Below are positions 9,345 to 20,500 of a stretch of 64,000 nt of DNA, in pieces. A program made the position numbers and the translations under genes. Origin of the DNA: Zunongwangia endophytica (lineage in GTDB: Bacteria > Bacteroidota > Bacteroidia > Flavobacteriales > Flavobacteriaceae); contig NZ_JAUFPZ010000002.1 in assembly GCF_030409505.1 (NCBI RefSeq), positions 2,363,501 to 2,427,500 of the forward strand, given 5' to 3'. The stretch's first letter is position 1. Each line of letters starts with the position of its first letter. The notes below the pieces were generated by a model, which was not told where the DNA came from, ran no database searches, and saw only the letters and a list, made by a program, of their open reading frames with translations.

Positions 9345-9367
9345 TTAAGATAAACAAAGAAAAAATT

Positions 9368-9520
9368 ATGTCTAGAGGTATTATTATTTTAGCTGCACTA
9401 GTTGCGACACTAGTTTTAACTTCATGCCGAGAAGATAAATCGGATGTTGAAAAAGCAGCAGATAGCGTTGAAGATGCAGCCGACGATGTTGGTGATGCAG
9501 TGGAAGATGCAGTTGATTAA
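9368..9520 (+). CDS. 50-residue acidic lipoprotein (family member 3)
   Basis: A short gene with ATG at 9368 and TAA at 9518-9520. It encodes a textbook lipoprotein signal ending LVLTSCRED. The mature peptide of about 31 residues is made of the repeated phrase AADSVEDAADDVGDAVEDA, the same pattern as member 2. Its shared SCRE lipobox and position just before a terminator make it a genuine gene despite its size. Resembles the small entericidin-like or stress lipoproteins in layout only. Confidence 0.75.
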   Translation: MSRGIIILAALVATLVLTSCREDKSDVEKAADSVEDAADDVGDAVEDAVD

Positions 9521-9541
9521 AAATAACTGAGCAATTCATAG

Positions 9542-9575
9542 AAAAGCCCTTTCAAATGTGAAAGGGCTTTTTTTT
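9542..9575. terminator. Bidirectional terminator
   Basis: AAAAGCCCTTTC and GAAAGGGCTTTT form a 12-bp stem with a 6-base loop and a run of eight T on the plus strand. It separates the small lipoprotein genes from the convergent glucan locus. Confidence 0.9.
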
Positions 9576-9591
9576 GTCATGCAATGGTATA

Positions 9592-10356
9592 TTATTGATA
9601 AACTTTAATATAGTCGATATAGAATTTAGTAGGAAGAATATTGTCATCTACTTCAGGCCCACCAAAGTTTCCACCAATTGCCATATTCAGTAAAAAATAG
9701 AACTTATGTCGAAATGGATAATGCTCATCATCTTTTACTTTAGGTGAAAAAGTATACACTTTTTTTCCGTCGATAAAATAAACAATTTCATCTTTAGACC
9801 ATTCTACTTTGTATATATGAAAATCGTCCTCTACGTTATCGATTTTCGTCACTTTTGTACTGGCATTATTGCCATGATTTGCAGGCGTATGTAAAGTTGT
9901 ATGTAGGGTATCTTTCATACGGCCAACATATTCCATAATATCGATTTCTCCGGAAGCAGGCCAACCCACTTCGCTTATATTATTTCCCAACATCCAGATC
10001 GCCGGCCAAATACCATGTCCGCCAGGTACTTTTGCACGGGTTTCTATAGTGCCGTATTTAAATTCGAACTTTTCCTTAGTGTTTATCCGAGAACTGAAAT
10101 AATCGTCGCCATCTTTTTCAGCAGTAATTATCGCCATCCCGTCTTTAATTTCAATATTTTCTGGACGATAAACCTGGCGCTCGTTATTTCCCCATCCACA
10201 AATATCAGGACAACCATTACCATTCTCGTAGCTCCAATAATCCATATTTAAGCTATTTCCATCAAAATTTTCTTCCCAGATCATTTCTTTTTCCTGAGCA
10301 CCACAACTTTGTAGACTCAAAAAAACTATCCCTAAAATTGCGAATCTTGTCTTCAT
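9592..10356 (-). CDS. GH16 family laminarinase, lipoprotein
   Basis: An endo-beta-1,3-glucanase-type glycoside hydrolase of family 16, single catalytic domain, 254 residues. The active site GEIDIMEYVG carries the nucleophile Glu137, Asp139 and the acid/base Glu142. The signal ends in the lipobox SLQSCGA (Cys18), so it is probably anchored on the outer membrane. The ATG at 10356 sits one base after the GH3 stop; an in-frame ATG at 10371 would overlap GH3. Last gene of the leftward glucan operon. Cleavage of laminarin is inferred from family and neighbours. Confidence 0.9.
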   Translation of the reverse strand: MKTRFAILGIVFLSLQSCGAQEKEMIWEENFDGNSLNMDYWSYENGNGCPDICGWGNNERQVYRPENIEIKDGMAIITAEKDGDDYFSSRINTKEKFEFKYGTIETRAKVPGGHGIWPAIWMLGNNISEVGWPASGEIDIMEYVGRMKDTLHTTLHTPANHGNNASTKVTKIDNVEDDFHIYKVEWSKDEIVYFIDGKKVYTFSPKVKDDEHYPFRHKFYFLLNMAIGGNFGGPEVDDNILPTKFYIDYIKVYQ

Positions 10357-10357
10357 A

Positions 10358-12646
10358 CTATTTGAATTCAAAATTAGCTTTTTTAAGATCTACAGAGTTT
10401 CCACCAATCATCACTTCAAAATCACCAGCTTCAGCTTCCCATTTTTTGTTAGCCGTAAAATAGGTGATCATTTTCTTATCGATAGTAAATTTCACCGTCT
10501 TACTTTCACCTGGCTGTAGTGAAACTTTTTCAAAAGCTTTTAATTCTAAATTTGGTCTTGTAATGCTACCTACCAGATCATGCAAATACAACTGAACAGT
10601 TTCTTCTCCGGCCATTTCTCCGGTATTCTTTACTGAAATTGAAGCTTCTATTTCTCCATTTTCAGAAAATGAATTAGCGCTTAAGTTGATATCACCATAT
10701 TCAAAATCAGTAAAACTAAGTCCGAATCCAAAAGGATATAAAGCTTCCCTTGGCGAATCGGTATAATGGGAATAAGTTACCTGCGCGCCACCATCTGGTC
10801 GTCCTGTACTTTTTACATTATAATACAAAGGTTCCATTCCTGAATTATGCGGAAAAGACACCGGTAATTTTCCGGAAGGATTGTACTTTCCAAAAAGAAC
10901 CTCAGCAACCGCGTTACCATGCTGCGAACCTAAAAACCAAGATTCTACAATTGCAGGAACATTTTTATCACTCCAACTTAAATCCATTGGGCGCCCATTC
11001 ATTAGAACCATCACTACATTCTTATTCGCCTTTTGAATTGCTTTAATTAGATCATCCTGCACTCCGGCAAAACCAATATTTGCCTGGCTACGACCTTCCC
11101 CAGTTTGAAAAGCATCTTCACCAACTACCAAAACAACTAAATCTGCGGATTTCGCTAATTTTTCAGCTTCAGCAAAACCACTTTTATCATCTTCGTTGAA
11201 AGTCATAGGATTTAAAAATGAACGATCTCCGGTTGAAAGTTTAGCCCCTTCCGCATAAGAAACTTTTAATCCTTTTGGCGCATGATTTTTGATTCCTTCG
11301 AAAACCGAAACTGCCGAATTCTCTACTGCATGCGCTCTCCAATTTCCTAACGGTGAATCTTTATCGTTTGCCAATGGCCCAATAACTGCGATGTTTTTTA
11401 TCGAATTTGAGATTGGTAATATTTCATTCTCATTTTTTAAAAGTACGATCGATTTCTTACCGGCTTCTAAAGCTACTTTCTGATTTGCTTCAGAATACAA
11501 CTCTGATTTCTCAAAAGCTTCATCACAATATTTATAAGGATCATTAAAAAGCCCCAATCTGAATTTTACACGAAGAATTCTTTTTACCGCGTCATCGATC
11601 AAAGATTCGTCAACTTTTCCTTCTCCGATCAATTCTTTTAAGGAAGATTCGTAGGCGCCACCTTCCATATCCATATCACTACCAGCTTTTACGGCTAATG
11701 CAGCAGCTGCTTTTTTATCCTTTGCAACACCGTGCGGAATAAGCTCTGTTATCGATCCCCAATCTGAAACTACAAATCCATCCCAACCCCAATCGCCTTT
11801 CAGCAAATCTCTTTGTAAATAAGTACTTGCCGTAGCCGGAACTCCGTCTATTTCGTTAAAAGAATTCATAAAAGTCGCCACACCTGCATCTGCAGCCGCT
11901 TTAAACGGAGGTAAAATCGTATTGTTTAATTCGTAAATCCCAACATTTACAGTATTGTAATCTCTACCCGCTTCAGCAAAACCATAACCTGCAAAATGCT
12001 TGGCACAGGCAGCGATGGTTTTAGCATCTGAGAGATCATCACCTTGCAAACCTTTAATTCTAGCCACCGCAATTTTAGAATTCAGGTAAGGATCTTCCCC
12101 GGCGCCTTCCATAATTCTACCCCAACGAGCATCTCTAGAGATATCCATCATTGGTGCAAATGTCCAGTGAATACCCGCTGCTGCGGTTTCTCTACCGGCT
12201 ACTCTTGCCGTTTTTTCCATCAATTCTAAATCCCAGCTGGCACTTTCTCCTAGTGGAACCGGAAACATGGTTTGATACCCATGAATCACATCATAGCCAA
12301 AAATCAACGGAATTTTAAGTCGGCTATTTTCCATGACCAGCTTTTGCGCCTCGCGAGTATGTTCTACGGAAGTCACATTAAGCATCGAACCTACCAAACC
12401 ATTTTTAAGATTCTCGAGTTTCTTTTCATTATCGGTTCCCGTGGCAGGACCGGTAACATCCCAACTTCCGTTATACTGTACCATTTGCCCGATCTTTTCT
12501 TCGAGTGTCATTAAAGCCAAAACCGAATCTACTTTTTGCTCTATATCCTTTGGATCCTGAGATTTTACCACAGGCTTTTTATAGGTGGAGAATGCCACTA
12601 AACCAAGCGACAGAAATACTCCAATTATTGCTAGTCTTTTTTTCAT
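10358..12646 (-). CDS. GH3 family beta-glucosidase (BglX-like)
   Basis: 762 residues, the normal size for periplasmic BglX-type enzymes, with a signal peptide (KKRLAIIGVFLSLGLVAFS). The TIM-barrel holds KHFAGYG (217-223) and the nucleophile Asp295 in VVSDWG. The second alpha/beta sandwich has the GEGRSQA loop, and a fibronectin III-like domain ends the protein. It is expected to release glucose from the short beta-glucans imported by the SusCD pair. It is translationally linked to the GH16 gene that follows it. Confidence 0.9.
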   Translation of the reverse strand: MKKRLAIIGVFLSLGLVAFSTYKKPVVKSQDPKDIEQKVDSVLALMTLEEKIGQMVQYNGSWDVTGPATGTDNEKKLENLKNGLVGSMLNVTSVEHTREAQKLVMENSRLKIPLIFGYDVIHGYQTMFPVPLGESASWDLELMEKTARVAGRETAAAGIHWTFAPMMDISRDARWGRIMEGAGEDPYLNSKIAVARIKGLQGDDLSDAKTIAACAKHFAGYGFAEAGRDYNTVNVGIYELNNTILPPFKAAADAGVATFMNSFNEIDGVPATASTYLQRDLLKGDWGWDGFVVSDWGSITELIPHGVAKDKKAAAALAVKAGSDMDMEGGAYESSLKELIGEGKVDESLIDDAVKRILRVKFRLGLFNDPYKYCDEAFEKSELYSEANQKVALEAGKKSIVLLKNENEILPISNSIKNIAVIGPLANDKDSPLGNWRAHAVENSAVSVFEGIKNHAPKGLKVSYAEGAKLSTGDRSFLNPMTFNEDDKSGFAEAEKLAKSADLVVLVVGEDAFQTGEGRSQANIGFAGVQDDLIKAIQKANKNVVMVLMNGRPMDLSWSDKNVPAIVESWFLGSQHGNAVAEVLFGKYNPSGKLPVSFPHNSGMEPLYYNVKSTGRPDGGAQVTYSHYTDSPREALYPFGFGLSFTDFEYGDINLSANSFSENGEIEASISVKNTGEMAGEETVQLYLHDLVGSITRPNLELKAFEKVSLQPGESKTVKFTIDKKMITYFTANKKWEAEAGDFEVMIGGNSVDLKKANFEFK

Positions 12647-12721
12647 ATCTAACTTAAAAATGAGCCACTGGGAAGAATATTTCAGTTTCCCGGCAGCCCT
12701 TTATTTTTAATCTTCTAAATC

Positions 12722-14368
12722 TTATTGATAAACTTTCACAAACTCAACTTCCATCGTATCCTGCGTAAAATTAGGATCTATAGTTCCTCCTAAATTACCA
12801 CCCATAGCAACATTTAGAATTAGAAAGAAAGGTTGATTAAATGGTGTACTCGCATTATTTTCAAATTCATGAAATATTACGTTATCTACAGCAAAAAGTA
12901 TATGGTCTGCATTCCATTCTAAAGTATAGGTATGAAATTCAGAAGCTACATTTTCAACTTCTGTTCCCTTGGATACTCCTTCTCCTCCAGAATTTCCGGG
13001 ATAGTGTAAAGTTCCTAAAACTTCACCAAGATCATTACCTACATGCTCCATAATATCAATTTCCCCACTTGCAGGCCATCCTACTTCAGCAAAATTAGAT
13101 CCTAGCATCCATATAGCAGGCCAGGTTCCTCCTGCAGATGGTAATTGTGCTCTTACCTCTATTCTACCGTATTCAAACTCTTGTTTATCCTTTGTAGTAA
13201 GTCTTGCCGAAGAATAATCAAACCCATTAGTACTTTCTGCAATTGCATTGATCTTTAATGTCCCATCATTTACTACGGCATTATCTGCTATGTAATATTG
13301 GCTTTCGTTATTTCCCCAACCATTATCACCATTACCGGTTTCAAAATTCCAACTATCGGTATCTAAAGCATCGCCATCAAATTCTTCTTCCCAAACCAGA
13401 TTTCCAAATTCGCTGACTAATTCTTTTCCTTCAGCAGAATCATTTCCGCTACCGCCACCACGAGGGTCTGTAGTGAATTTCACATACCAAGCTAAAGCAG
13501 GATTAGAGCTAGGAATTCCTCGCACATATAAAAAATCATCTGTAATCTCTAAAATCTCATACGTACTGGTTCCTATGTAATAAGACATAAATCCACCATC
13601 TGAGATCATCATCTGTGTACCGGTAGAAACATCTTCTCCAAAGCCCGATTGTGCTGAAGCAAGGTTTAAAAATTTTTCTCCGGAAGTATCAAAAGGAAGG
13701 CATTGATCTTCTGAACCTCCGCCGCCGCCAACGCTTAAGAAATCTGCATTGAAGAAAGTTGCTCCATTGTTATCATGATTAAAAACAATACTATTATTTT
13801 CATCCAGACTTAGCGTAATCATCTCGTTGTAGAAACAAGGATTTCCCGATTTTTCGAAAGGTGCTGCAGTATAGTAATCTGGAGTGGCAGTTTCTACCGG
13901 CCCTACACCTAAATGTGCATTGAGACCAGCTGCCACATACCATGTTTTAGTATCATCACCAGTTAATAGCGATTTAGTTTCTGGATCATCAAATTCACTA
14001 AAAACTGTAACTGAAGTCGTCATAGAACTTGCTGTCCCCGCTGTACCGGTTGCGATTACTGTCACAACATATTCATTTATTCCTGTTGAAGTAAATGAAT
14101 GGACTACATTACCATTAGAGACATTTGTAGTAGTATTATCTCCAAAAGTAAATTTATAGTTTATCGCATTATCTGCTGATGCTTCAAATTGCACCTGCCC
14201 GCTACCATCCCCATAAGGATTTTCTGCATCGGCATTTACGACCGTTGCTTCTATAGAAAGATTTGAAGGCGCCATAACTTCTCCAAATTCCTGATCGTCG
14301 TCCTGGCAGCTTTGTAAAAAGCTACCAAAAATGATCATCAAGCCTAATATATATTTAAAATTCTTCAT
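12722..14368 (-). CDS. PKD-GH16 laminarinase, lipoprotein
   Basis: 548 residues in three parts. A lipoprotein signal (Cys21 in FLQSCQDD) leads to a PKD-like domain at about 33-125 with the FTFGDNTT turn, then a middle beta-rich domain at about 130-300, which is probably carbohydrate-binding. After a Gly/Ser linker comes a GH16 catalytic domain from about 320, with the active site GEIDIMEHVG (Glu436, Asp438, Glu441). It is likely the main surface endo-beta-1,3-glucanase of the locus. It lies 3 bases after the glycan-binding protein gene. Confidence 0.9.
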   Translation of the reverse strand: MKNFKYILGLMIIFGSFLQSCQDDDQEFGEVMAPSNLSIEATVVNADAENPYGDGSGQVQFEASADNAINYKFTFGDNTTTNVSNGNVVHSFTSTGINEYVVTVIATGTAGTASSMTTSVTVFSEFDDPETKSLLTGDDTKTWYVAAGLNAHLGVGPVETATPDYYTAAPFEKSGNPCFYNEMITLSLDENNSIVFNHDNNGATFFNADFLSVGGGGGSEDQCLPFDTSGEKFLNLASAQSGFGEDVSTGTQMMISDGGFMSYYIGTSTYEILEITDDFLYVRGIPSSNPALAWYVKFTTDPRGGGSGNDSAEGKELVSEFGNLVWEEEFDGDALDTDSWNFETGNGDNGWGNNESQYYIADNAVVNDGTLKINAIAESTNGFDYSSARLTTKDKQEFEYGRIEVRAQLPSAGGTWPAIWMLGSNFAEVGWPASGEIDIMEHVGNDLGEVLGTLHYPGNSGGEGVSKGTEVENVASEFHTYTLEWNADHILFAVDNVIFHEFENNASTPFNQPFFLILNVAMGGNLGGTIDPNFTQDTMEVEFVKVYQ

Positions 14369-14371
14369 TTT

Positions 14372-16003
14372 TTAGTCATTTTTAATTTGAACATCATCAA
14401 AGTAGAACGTACCACCTTCGGTGTTTCCATAGTCATAAAAAACAACTACAGTATCATATCCGGCATTAGCATCGAAGGCAGCAAAACTTGTTAGATCAAA
14501 ATTAAGCTCTTCCCACTCGTTTGCTACAGTAGTTGTTTGCTGAACCTCTACTATAACTGACGGATTTCCATTGGCATCTGGCGCTGAAGTAGAGTTTTCT
14601 AATTTCAAAAGGATTGGTGCTCCCGTTTTAGGAGACCAGGTTTTCATAGAGATTATTGTACTCTGGCTAAAATCGATAGCGCCATCTAAAAGTTGTGATG
14701 CACCAGCCCAGGTTTCTGCACCGTCGTTCTTCACCAGCTCGGTTACATTTGTACTGGTATTAATTCCTGAAGCATCAGGATTTTCTATAACCGCTGCATT
14801 TGCTCCTCCAAACCCAGACCAGCTATAGTCTACTAAAGCTGAATCGAAAGTTAAAGGAAATTCTGGTTCTGCTGTCTGCACTCCATTAGTTTGCATAAGA
14901 TCATCAATATAGAATGTCCCACTAGTTTCACCAGGACCATCAATAAACATAGTTACCGTACCGTATTGACCTGTTGGCACAAAAGCTTCGCCTACTCCCT
15001 GGCTTCCGTCGATATAACTTTTAGTTGCTGTATTAAAATCGAAAGTAAGTTCTTCCCATCCTGTACCACCGTGAGTAACAGAAACCTCATTTTGACGTTC
15101 TCCATCAACGCCTCCTTCCAGTTTTATTAGAATTGGAACCGATACTTCGGAATATAATTTAAGCTTGATTAGTTTATTATCACCACTAAAATCAAGAGCT
15201 TCTCCTAAGTTAAACGATCCACCTTCGTATCCGTTGCCCGAATTAGTGATCGCACCTACATTGGTTTCTACATTATGAATTCCTGATAATTGGGGATTGC
15301 TAACTACTTCAAAACTTGCTCCGTTGAAGGTTACAAATTGATAATCTACAGTTGCATCATCAAAAGTTACAGGGAATGTAATCGCTCCGCTTGCGCCATC
15401 GATCATAACTTCCTCAGTATACTCTGTAGTTGCTGCTCCTCCACTTAAAGCTACGACTCTTACAGTGTACGTCCCTATATCATTATATTCGTAAGATGCA
15501 GTTTCTCCTTCCATAAGTAACACTGGAGTTTCCTCTTCCGATTCTCCAAAGTATACCTGATAGCCAGAAGCATTATCTGCAGTAGCGCTTACAGAAATTT
15601 CGTAAGGATTTGTTTGAGCTGGTGTGATCGTTACTTCCAAATTCTCTGGAGCTAAGAACGAAACGTTGAGAGATTGAGTGGCTTCAGCAACTTCACCATT
15701 TAGATTCATCGCGTAAATGGTAACATCGTATTGCCCTTCAGCATAGGTATGTTCTACCTGGTTTCCAGGAGCAAATGTTTCTGAAATTTCACTTCCATCT
15801 CCAAAATCTACACTAAACATATTGGCTCCAGTAGCTGAAGGCACTACACTTACCTCACCAGAATTATCCTGCTTTACGGTAAACTTAGCTGCAATATCTG
15901 ATGGCATTGCAATCTCTACATTTTCCAAACTATCATCATCTGAACATGATAAAAAGAAAAGAATGGAAAAACACGCTATTATTGATTTTGTATAATTCTT
16001 CAT
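14372..16003 (-). CDS. Surface glycan-binding lipoprotein with PKD and two repeated beta-sandwich modules
   Basis: 543 residues. The lipobox is FLSCSDDD (Cys20). Two PKD-like domains follow (the first with FSVDFGDGSE near 65). After them come two tandem copies of a module of about 160 residues, beginning FPVTFDDATVDYQF and FPLTFDSALVDYSW and each ending with a FYIDDL / FYFDDV strand, as in carbohydrate-binding jelly rolls. Its place between SusD and the GH16 matches the SusE/F-type glycan-binding slot. Laminarin binding is inferred. The duplicated modules suggest avidity for a long polymer. Confidence 0.8.
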   Translation of the reverse strand: MKNYTKSIIACFSILFFLSCSDDDSLENVEIAMPSDIAAKFTVKQDNSGEVSVVPSATGANMFSVDFGDGSEISETFAPGNQVEHTYAEGQYDVTIYAMNLNGEVAEATQSLNVSFLAPENLEVTITPAQTNPYEISVSATADNASGYQVYFGESEEETPVLLMEGETASYEYNDIGTYTVRVVALSGGAATTEYTEEVMIDGASGAITFPVTFDDATVDYQFVTFNGASFEVVSNPQLSGIHNVETNVGAITNSGNGYEGGSFNLGEALDFSGDNKLIKLKLYSEVSVPILIKLEGGVDGERQNEVSVTHGGTGWEELTFDFNTATKSYIDGSQGVGEAFVPTGQYGTVTMFIDGPGETSGTFYIDDLMQTNGVQTAEPEFPLTFDSALVDYSWSGFGGANAAVIENPDASGINTSTNVTELVKNDGAETWAGASQLLDGAIDFSQSTIISMKTWSPKTGAPILLKLENSTSAPDANGNPSVIVEVQQTTTVANEWEELNFDLTSFAAFDANAGYDTVVVFYDYGNTEGGTFYFDDVQIKND

Positions 16004-16013
16004 ATTCTAAATT

Positions 16014-17516
16014 TTAATAACCTGAATTTTGATCCCAATTCCCCTGAGCAAATTGTATTTCTTCTAATGGAATAGGAAAAACCTCGTTCTTGCCTGTTGT
16101 AAAACCATTGATGAACTGTTCGGCTCTACCTGTTCTTACTAAATCAAAGAATCGATGACCTTCACCTACTAATTCAGATCTTCTATCTTGATAAATTTGC
16201 TCGGTAAGCCCAGAACCACTAATATCTACAGACTCTAACCCAGCACGATCTCGTACCGTATTTAAGTAAGCTCTTGCCTGTGTATCATCAATACCGCCGC
16301 GATTTAAAGCTTCAGCGGCCATCAATAATACATCAGCATAGCGAATTGCTCTATAATTATTGGGCTGCGTTAAGTTGGCGTCTCCAAGATTATCGTTTTG
16401 GCGTGGTAAATATTTACGATTGTAATATCCGGTATGCCCGGTAACATCATCTTGATTTCCGATATTATAAGATGCCCCGGTTTCTGAAGCCCATTCTTCA
16501 ATATCCAAAATGCTTACATCTTGTCTTAAATCTCCCTCTTCAAAAGAATTATAAGCATCTTCTGTAGGTAAATTAAAGCCATATCCAGATTCGAAAACAG
16601 GACCGGCATAACCACGAATTCCGCTAAATCCTACCATCACATTACCTTCACTACATTGCAAGCAATCAAAACCTGCCCCTTCTGTACCGGTGTATTGAAT
16701 TTCAAAAACAGATTCTGCACTATTTTCTGCTGAATATTCAAAAAGATTGGCATAATCTTCTCCACCTTGGGTTCCGTAAAGATGATATTTGCCAGAATTG
16801 ATCACTTTTTGAAGTTCTGTTGCAGCTTCAGAGAATTTGTCTTGATATAAATAAACTTTCCCTAGCAATGCCTGTGCAGCACCTTTGGTTACTCTACCAA
16901 CTTCAGGAGCATTTTCAGCTAAATTTTCCTCGGCGTATGCCAAATCCTGCTCGATAAGTGCATACACTTCAGCTTTAGAAGCTCTTGGTATAGTTTGCGC
17001 CTCACCAAGTGTAAATCGACCTTCCGGTTTAATTGGGATAGGCCCAAAAAACTTCAGCAATTCAAAATTAAAATAAGCTCTTAAAAAGTATGCTTCTGCT
17101 AATATTTGAGATTTGCCATCAAATTCAATATTATCAGCATTCTCTAAAATAAAACTAGCACGATACACACCGGCAAAATTCCAATCCCAGATATCATCAA
17201 GATTATCGTTTACAGGGTTATGTTGCATACGATCTACTTGTTGCCAGCCAATCACATCTGTTGCACTTTCTCCACCAGCATTGGCATTATCTGAAGCTAT
17301 TTCTGACAACAGAATATTTACATATGTACTTTGCAAAATATCGTAGGCACCTATAAGTGCGTTATAATAATCATCTTCTGAAGTAAAGTAAGAATCGGAG
17401 TTAATGCCGAATGGTGGATCTACTTCTACATAATCATCACCACAGGAAGTCACTCCAAGTGAAACAGCGATTGCTGCCAACATTATATTTTTTTTGATAT
17501 TTATCTTCATCATCAT
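16014..17516 (-). CDS. susD: SusD/RagB family nutrient-binding lipoprotein
   Basis: The outer-surface lid of the SusCD transporter, about 500 residues. The lipobox is GVTSCGDD; the helical TPR-like N-terminal half includes AEAYFLRAYFNFELLKFFGPIP, the classic SusD signature. The C-terminus has RRSELVGEGHRFFDLVRTGRAEQF and FPIPLEEI, also hallmarks. Several ATGs lie at the head (17531, 17516, 17513, 17510); those at or below 17516 avoid overlap with susC and give a lipoprotein signal of normal length. It follows susC by 4 bases. Confidence 0.92.
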   Translation of the reverse strand: MMMKINIKKNIMLAAIAVSLGVTSCGDDYVEVDPPFGINSDSYFTSEDDYYNALIGAYDILQSTYVNILLSEIASDNANAGGESATDVIGWQQVDRMQHNPVNDNLDDIWDWNFAGVYRASFILENADNIEFDGKSQILAEAYFLRAYFNFELLKFFGPIPIKPEGRFTLGEAQTIPRASKAEVYALIEQDLAYAEENLAENAPEVGRVTKGAAQALLGKVYLYQDKFSEAATELQKVINSGKYHLYGTQGGEDYANLFEYSAENSAESVFEIQYTGTEGAGFDCLQCSEGNVMVGFSGIRGYAGPVFESGYGFNLPTEDAYNSFEEGDLRQDVSILDIEEWASETGASYNIGNQDDVTGHTGYYNRKYLPRQNDNLGDANLTQPNNYRAIRYADVLLMAAEALNRGGIDDTQARAYLNTVRDRAGLESVDISGSGLTEQIYQDRRSELVGEGHRFFDLVRTGRAEQFINGFTTGKNEVFPIPLEEIQFAQGNWDQNSGY

Positions 17517-17520
17517 TTTT

Positions 17521-20500
17521 TTAAAATTCAAGATTTACACCTAGCATATAAGTTCTTGGTAAAGGATAAAAACCTATATCGATACCTCCACCAATTGGTT
17601 CACCTGTTGAGGCAGTTGGATCGTAACCAGAATATTCGGTAAACGTATATACGTTATCTACTTTACCATAAATTCTGAATTTATCGATCGATACTTTCTG
17701 AGTAAATTCTGAAGGAATAGTATATCCAAGACTTACCGTCTGAACTCTGGCAAAAGAACCGTCTTCTATATAAAAATCTGAAAACACTTTATTTGAAGTT
17801 GCTGCGGTAGTAACTCTTGGCACTTCGTTGCTTGTTCCTGCACCCGTCCAGCGATCTAGCACATAACTCATTCTATTTACATTGGGCTGGTCCCTTTCGT
17901 AATTGCGAACAATATCGTTCCCAAGGTTAGAGAACATATAAGTAGCAAAATCAAAATTCTTAAAATTAAAACCGAAATTAAATCCTAAAGATACTTTTGG
18001 AATAGGGTTACCAAGATCTGTACGGTCGTCGCTGTTTATCACGCCATCACCATTAAGGTCTTTATAACGAATATCCCCAGGCTTTGCATTGGCTCCAAGC
18101 GATAATTGTGATGGATGAGCATCAACTTCAGCCTGATTTTGGAAAATTCCATCGGTTTGATATCCATAAAAATATCCAATTGGTTTTCCTTCTTCCATTC
18201 TAGAAATTAAAGGTTGGCCTACCCCAAAATTACCTCCTTCAATAAAATCGGTACCATTTACTTGAGTAACTTCATTATCCAGCGTACTTACATTAAAGGA
18301 TGCATTAAAAGAAAAGTCATCGCTAAAATTATCACTGTAGCTAAGAGCAAACTCCCAACCCGCATTTCTTACCGATCCTGCATTAATAGTAGGACTTCCA
18401 GATGCCGGAGCACCTACCCCGTAAATACCTGAAACAGGAATATTAGGAATTAACAGATTATCACGGTTGTTAATAAAATAATCTACAGTAAGTTCAAATT
18501 TTCTGTCGAAAAAGTTCGCATCTAAACCGACATCAAATTTTTTGGCTTCTTCCCATTGTAGATCTGGATTCGCCAATTGCCCTAAAGCACGACCATTTAC
18601 TAATAATTGTTCCTGCCCAAGTACATAAGTCGCTTCTCCTCCCAATAAAGCTAAATATCCAAAATCTGGAATTCGATCATTACCTAAAATACCGTAACTA
18701 GCACGTAGCTTCAAGAAATTAAGGAATCCGTCTTCATTAAAGAAATTCTCATCTGAAATTACCCAACCTGCAGTCGCAGAAGGAAAATATGCTATACGAT
18801 TATTTGGCGCAAATCGCGTAGAGCTATCTCTACGTAGCATAACCGATAACAAATATTTATCTTGAAATGCATACTGAAGACGCCCAAAATAAGATAATCT
18901 TCTAAGCTTATAAGCATACGAAGAGTTAGTTTGCTCTTCACCCGTACCATTGGCACTACTTAGATCTGCAAACTCCCAACTATTGGCCTGTACACCAGTT
19001 CTAGATCCATACAGACCTTCACCATTGGTTTCGTAAGCCGTCATACCGACCAAAAAAGTTACATCGTGATCGTCTCTAAATGTATTTTCGTAAGTATTAA
19101 AGAGGTCGAATGTATAATCATTGTCATTAATCTTTCCTAAGGTTACCGAGCTATTTGTGTTGGTATAGATCTTACCTGTACCATAATTAAATTGCGGTAT
19201 AAACTCTCTATTTTTAGTATTACTAGTATTAAAACCTATACGAGCTTGTAAGTTCAGATTAGTCGCATAATCTAAACTTGCCTGTACCGTACCACTTAAA
19301 CGATTAGTAATAAACTTGTTGTAGGTATTATCTAATTGTGTTAACGGATTTACAACCTCATTACCGAGATTAATCTGACCATCTAGATTATTTACTGAAG
19401 GATCTATAGTAGGGGCAATATTCGCCGCATTAAATAAAACAGAGCCTAAACTAAAGCTATTCACTGTACTGCTCTCTGTACTATTATAAAATAGTTTAGT
19501 TTGAACGTTAAGCTTATCGGTAATATCGGCATTTAAAGTAACCTTCGCCGTGCTACGCTCAAATTGAGACTTTTCTGGAGAAATAATTCCCTCCTGCTTC
19601 AAATTTGAGGCGCCAATAGAATAAGTAATCTTCTCTTCTCCACCTGTAATGGATAAGTTATGACTAGTTACCGTCGCTTCCTGAAAAACTTCTTCCTGCC
19701 AATCTGTACCAGAACCAAGATCGCTAATATTAGAAAATGGCAAAGATTGGCCAGCATTGGCGTAGCTTTCATTTAATAGCAACGCATATTCTGTAGCGTT
19801 TAGAACCGGTAGCTTCCTAGTGGTTTCCTGAATACCGGTATACCCTTCGTAAGATACTTTTGTTTTCTGATTTTTCTTACCAGATTTGGTGGTTACCAAG
19901 ATCACACCATTGGCACCAATCGTTCCATAAATCGCGGCCTGGGCATCCTTTAAAACCGTTATATTCTCAATATCCTGAGGGTTAATACTATTTAATCCCC
20001 CTTCATATTGAAAGCCATCCAGAATGATAAGTGGTTTGTTGTTACCGTTGGTAGATATTCCTCGAATCCTGATATTGGATTCGGCTCCGGGAGAACCGCC
20101 TGTAGGAGTCACATTAACACCAGAAGTTGTTCCCTGCAATGCTTGTGCTGCATTTACTGGCTCTAGTTTTTCGATGGTTTCTGCTCCCACATTAGAAACA
20201 GCTCCTGTAATGTCTCTTTTTCGTTGTTCACCATAACCAATAACTAACACTTCATCTAAAGCTTGAGAATCTACAGCTAAAGCTACGTCAATTGATTCCT
20301 GACTGCTTATTACAATTTCTTTACTGGTATATCCGATATAAGAATATACAAGTACATCTCCTACGGAAACATTATCAATTTCATAATTACCGTCAAAATC
20401 GGTAATTACTCCATTCGTAGTTCCCTTAAGCAAAACGTTAACTCCAGGTAAAGGCATTTGCGTTTCATTTTCTGAAACTGTACCACTAACCGAAAACGTT

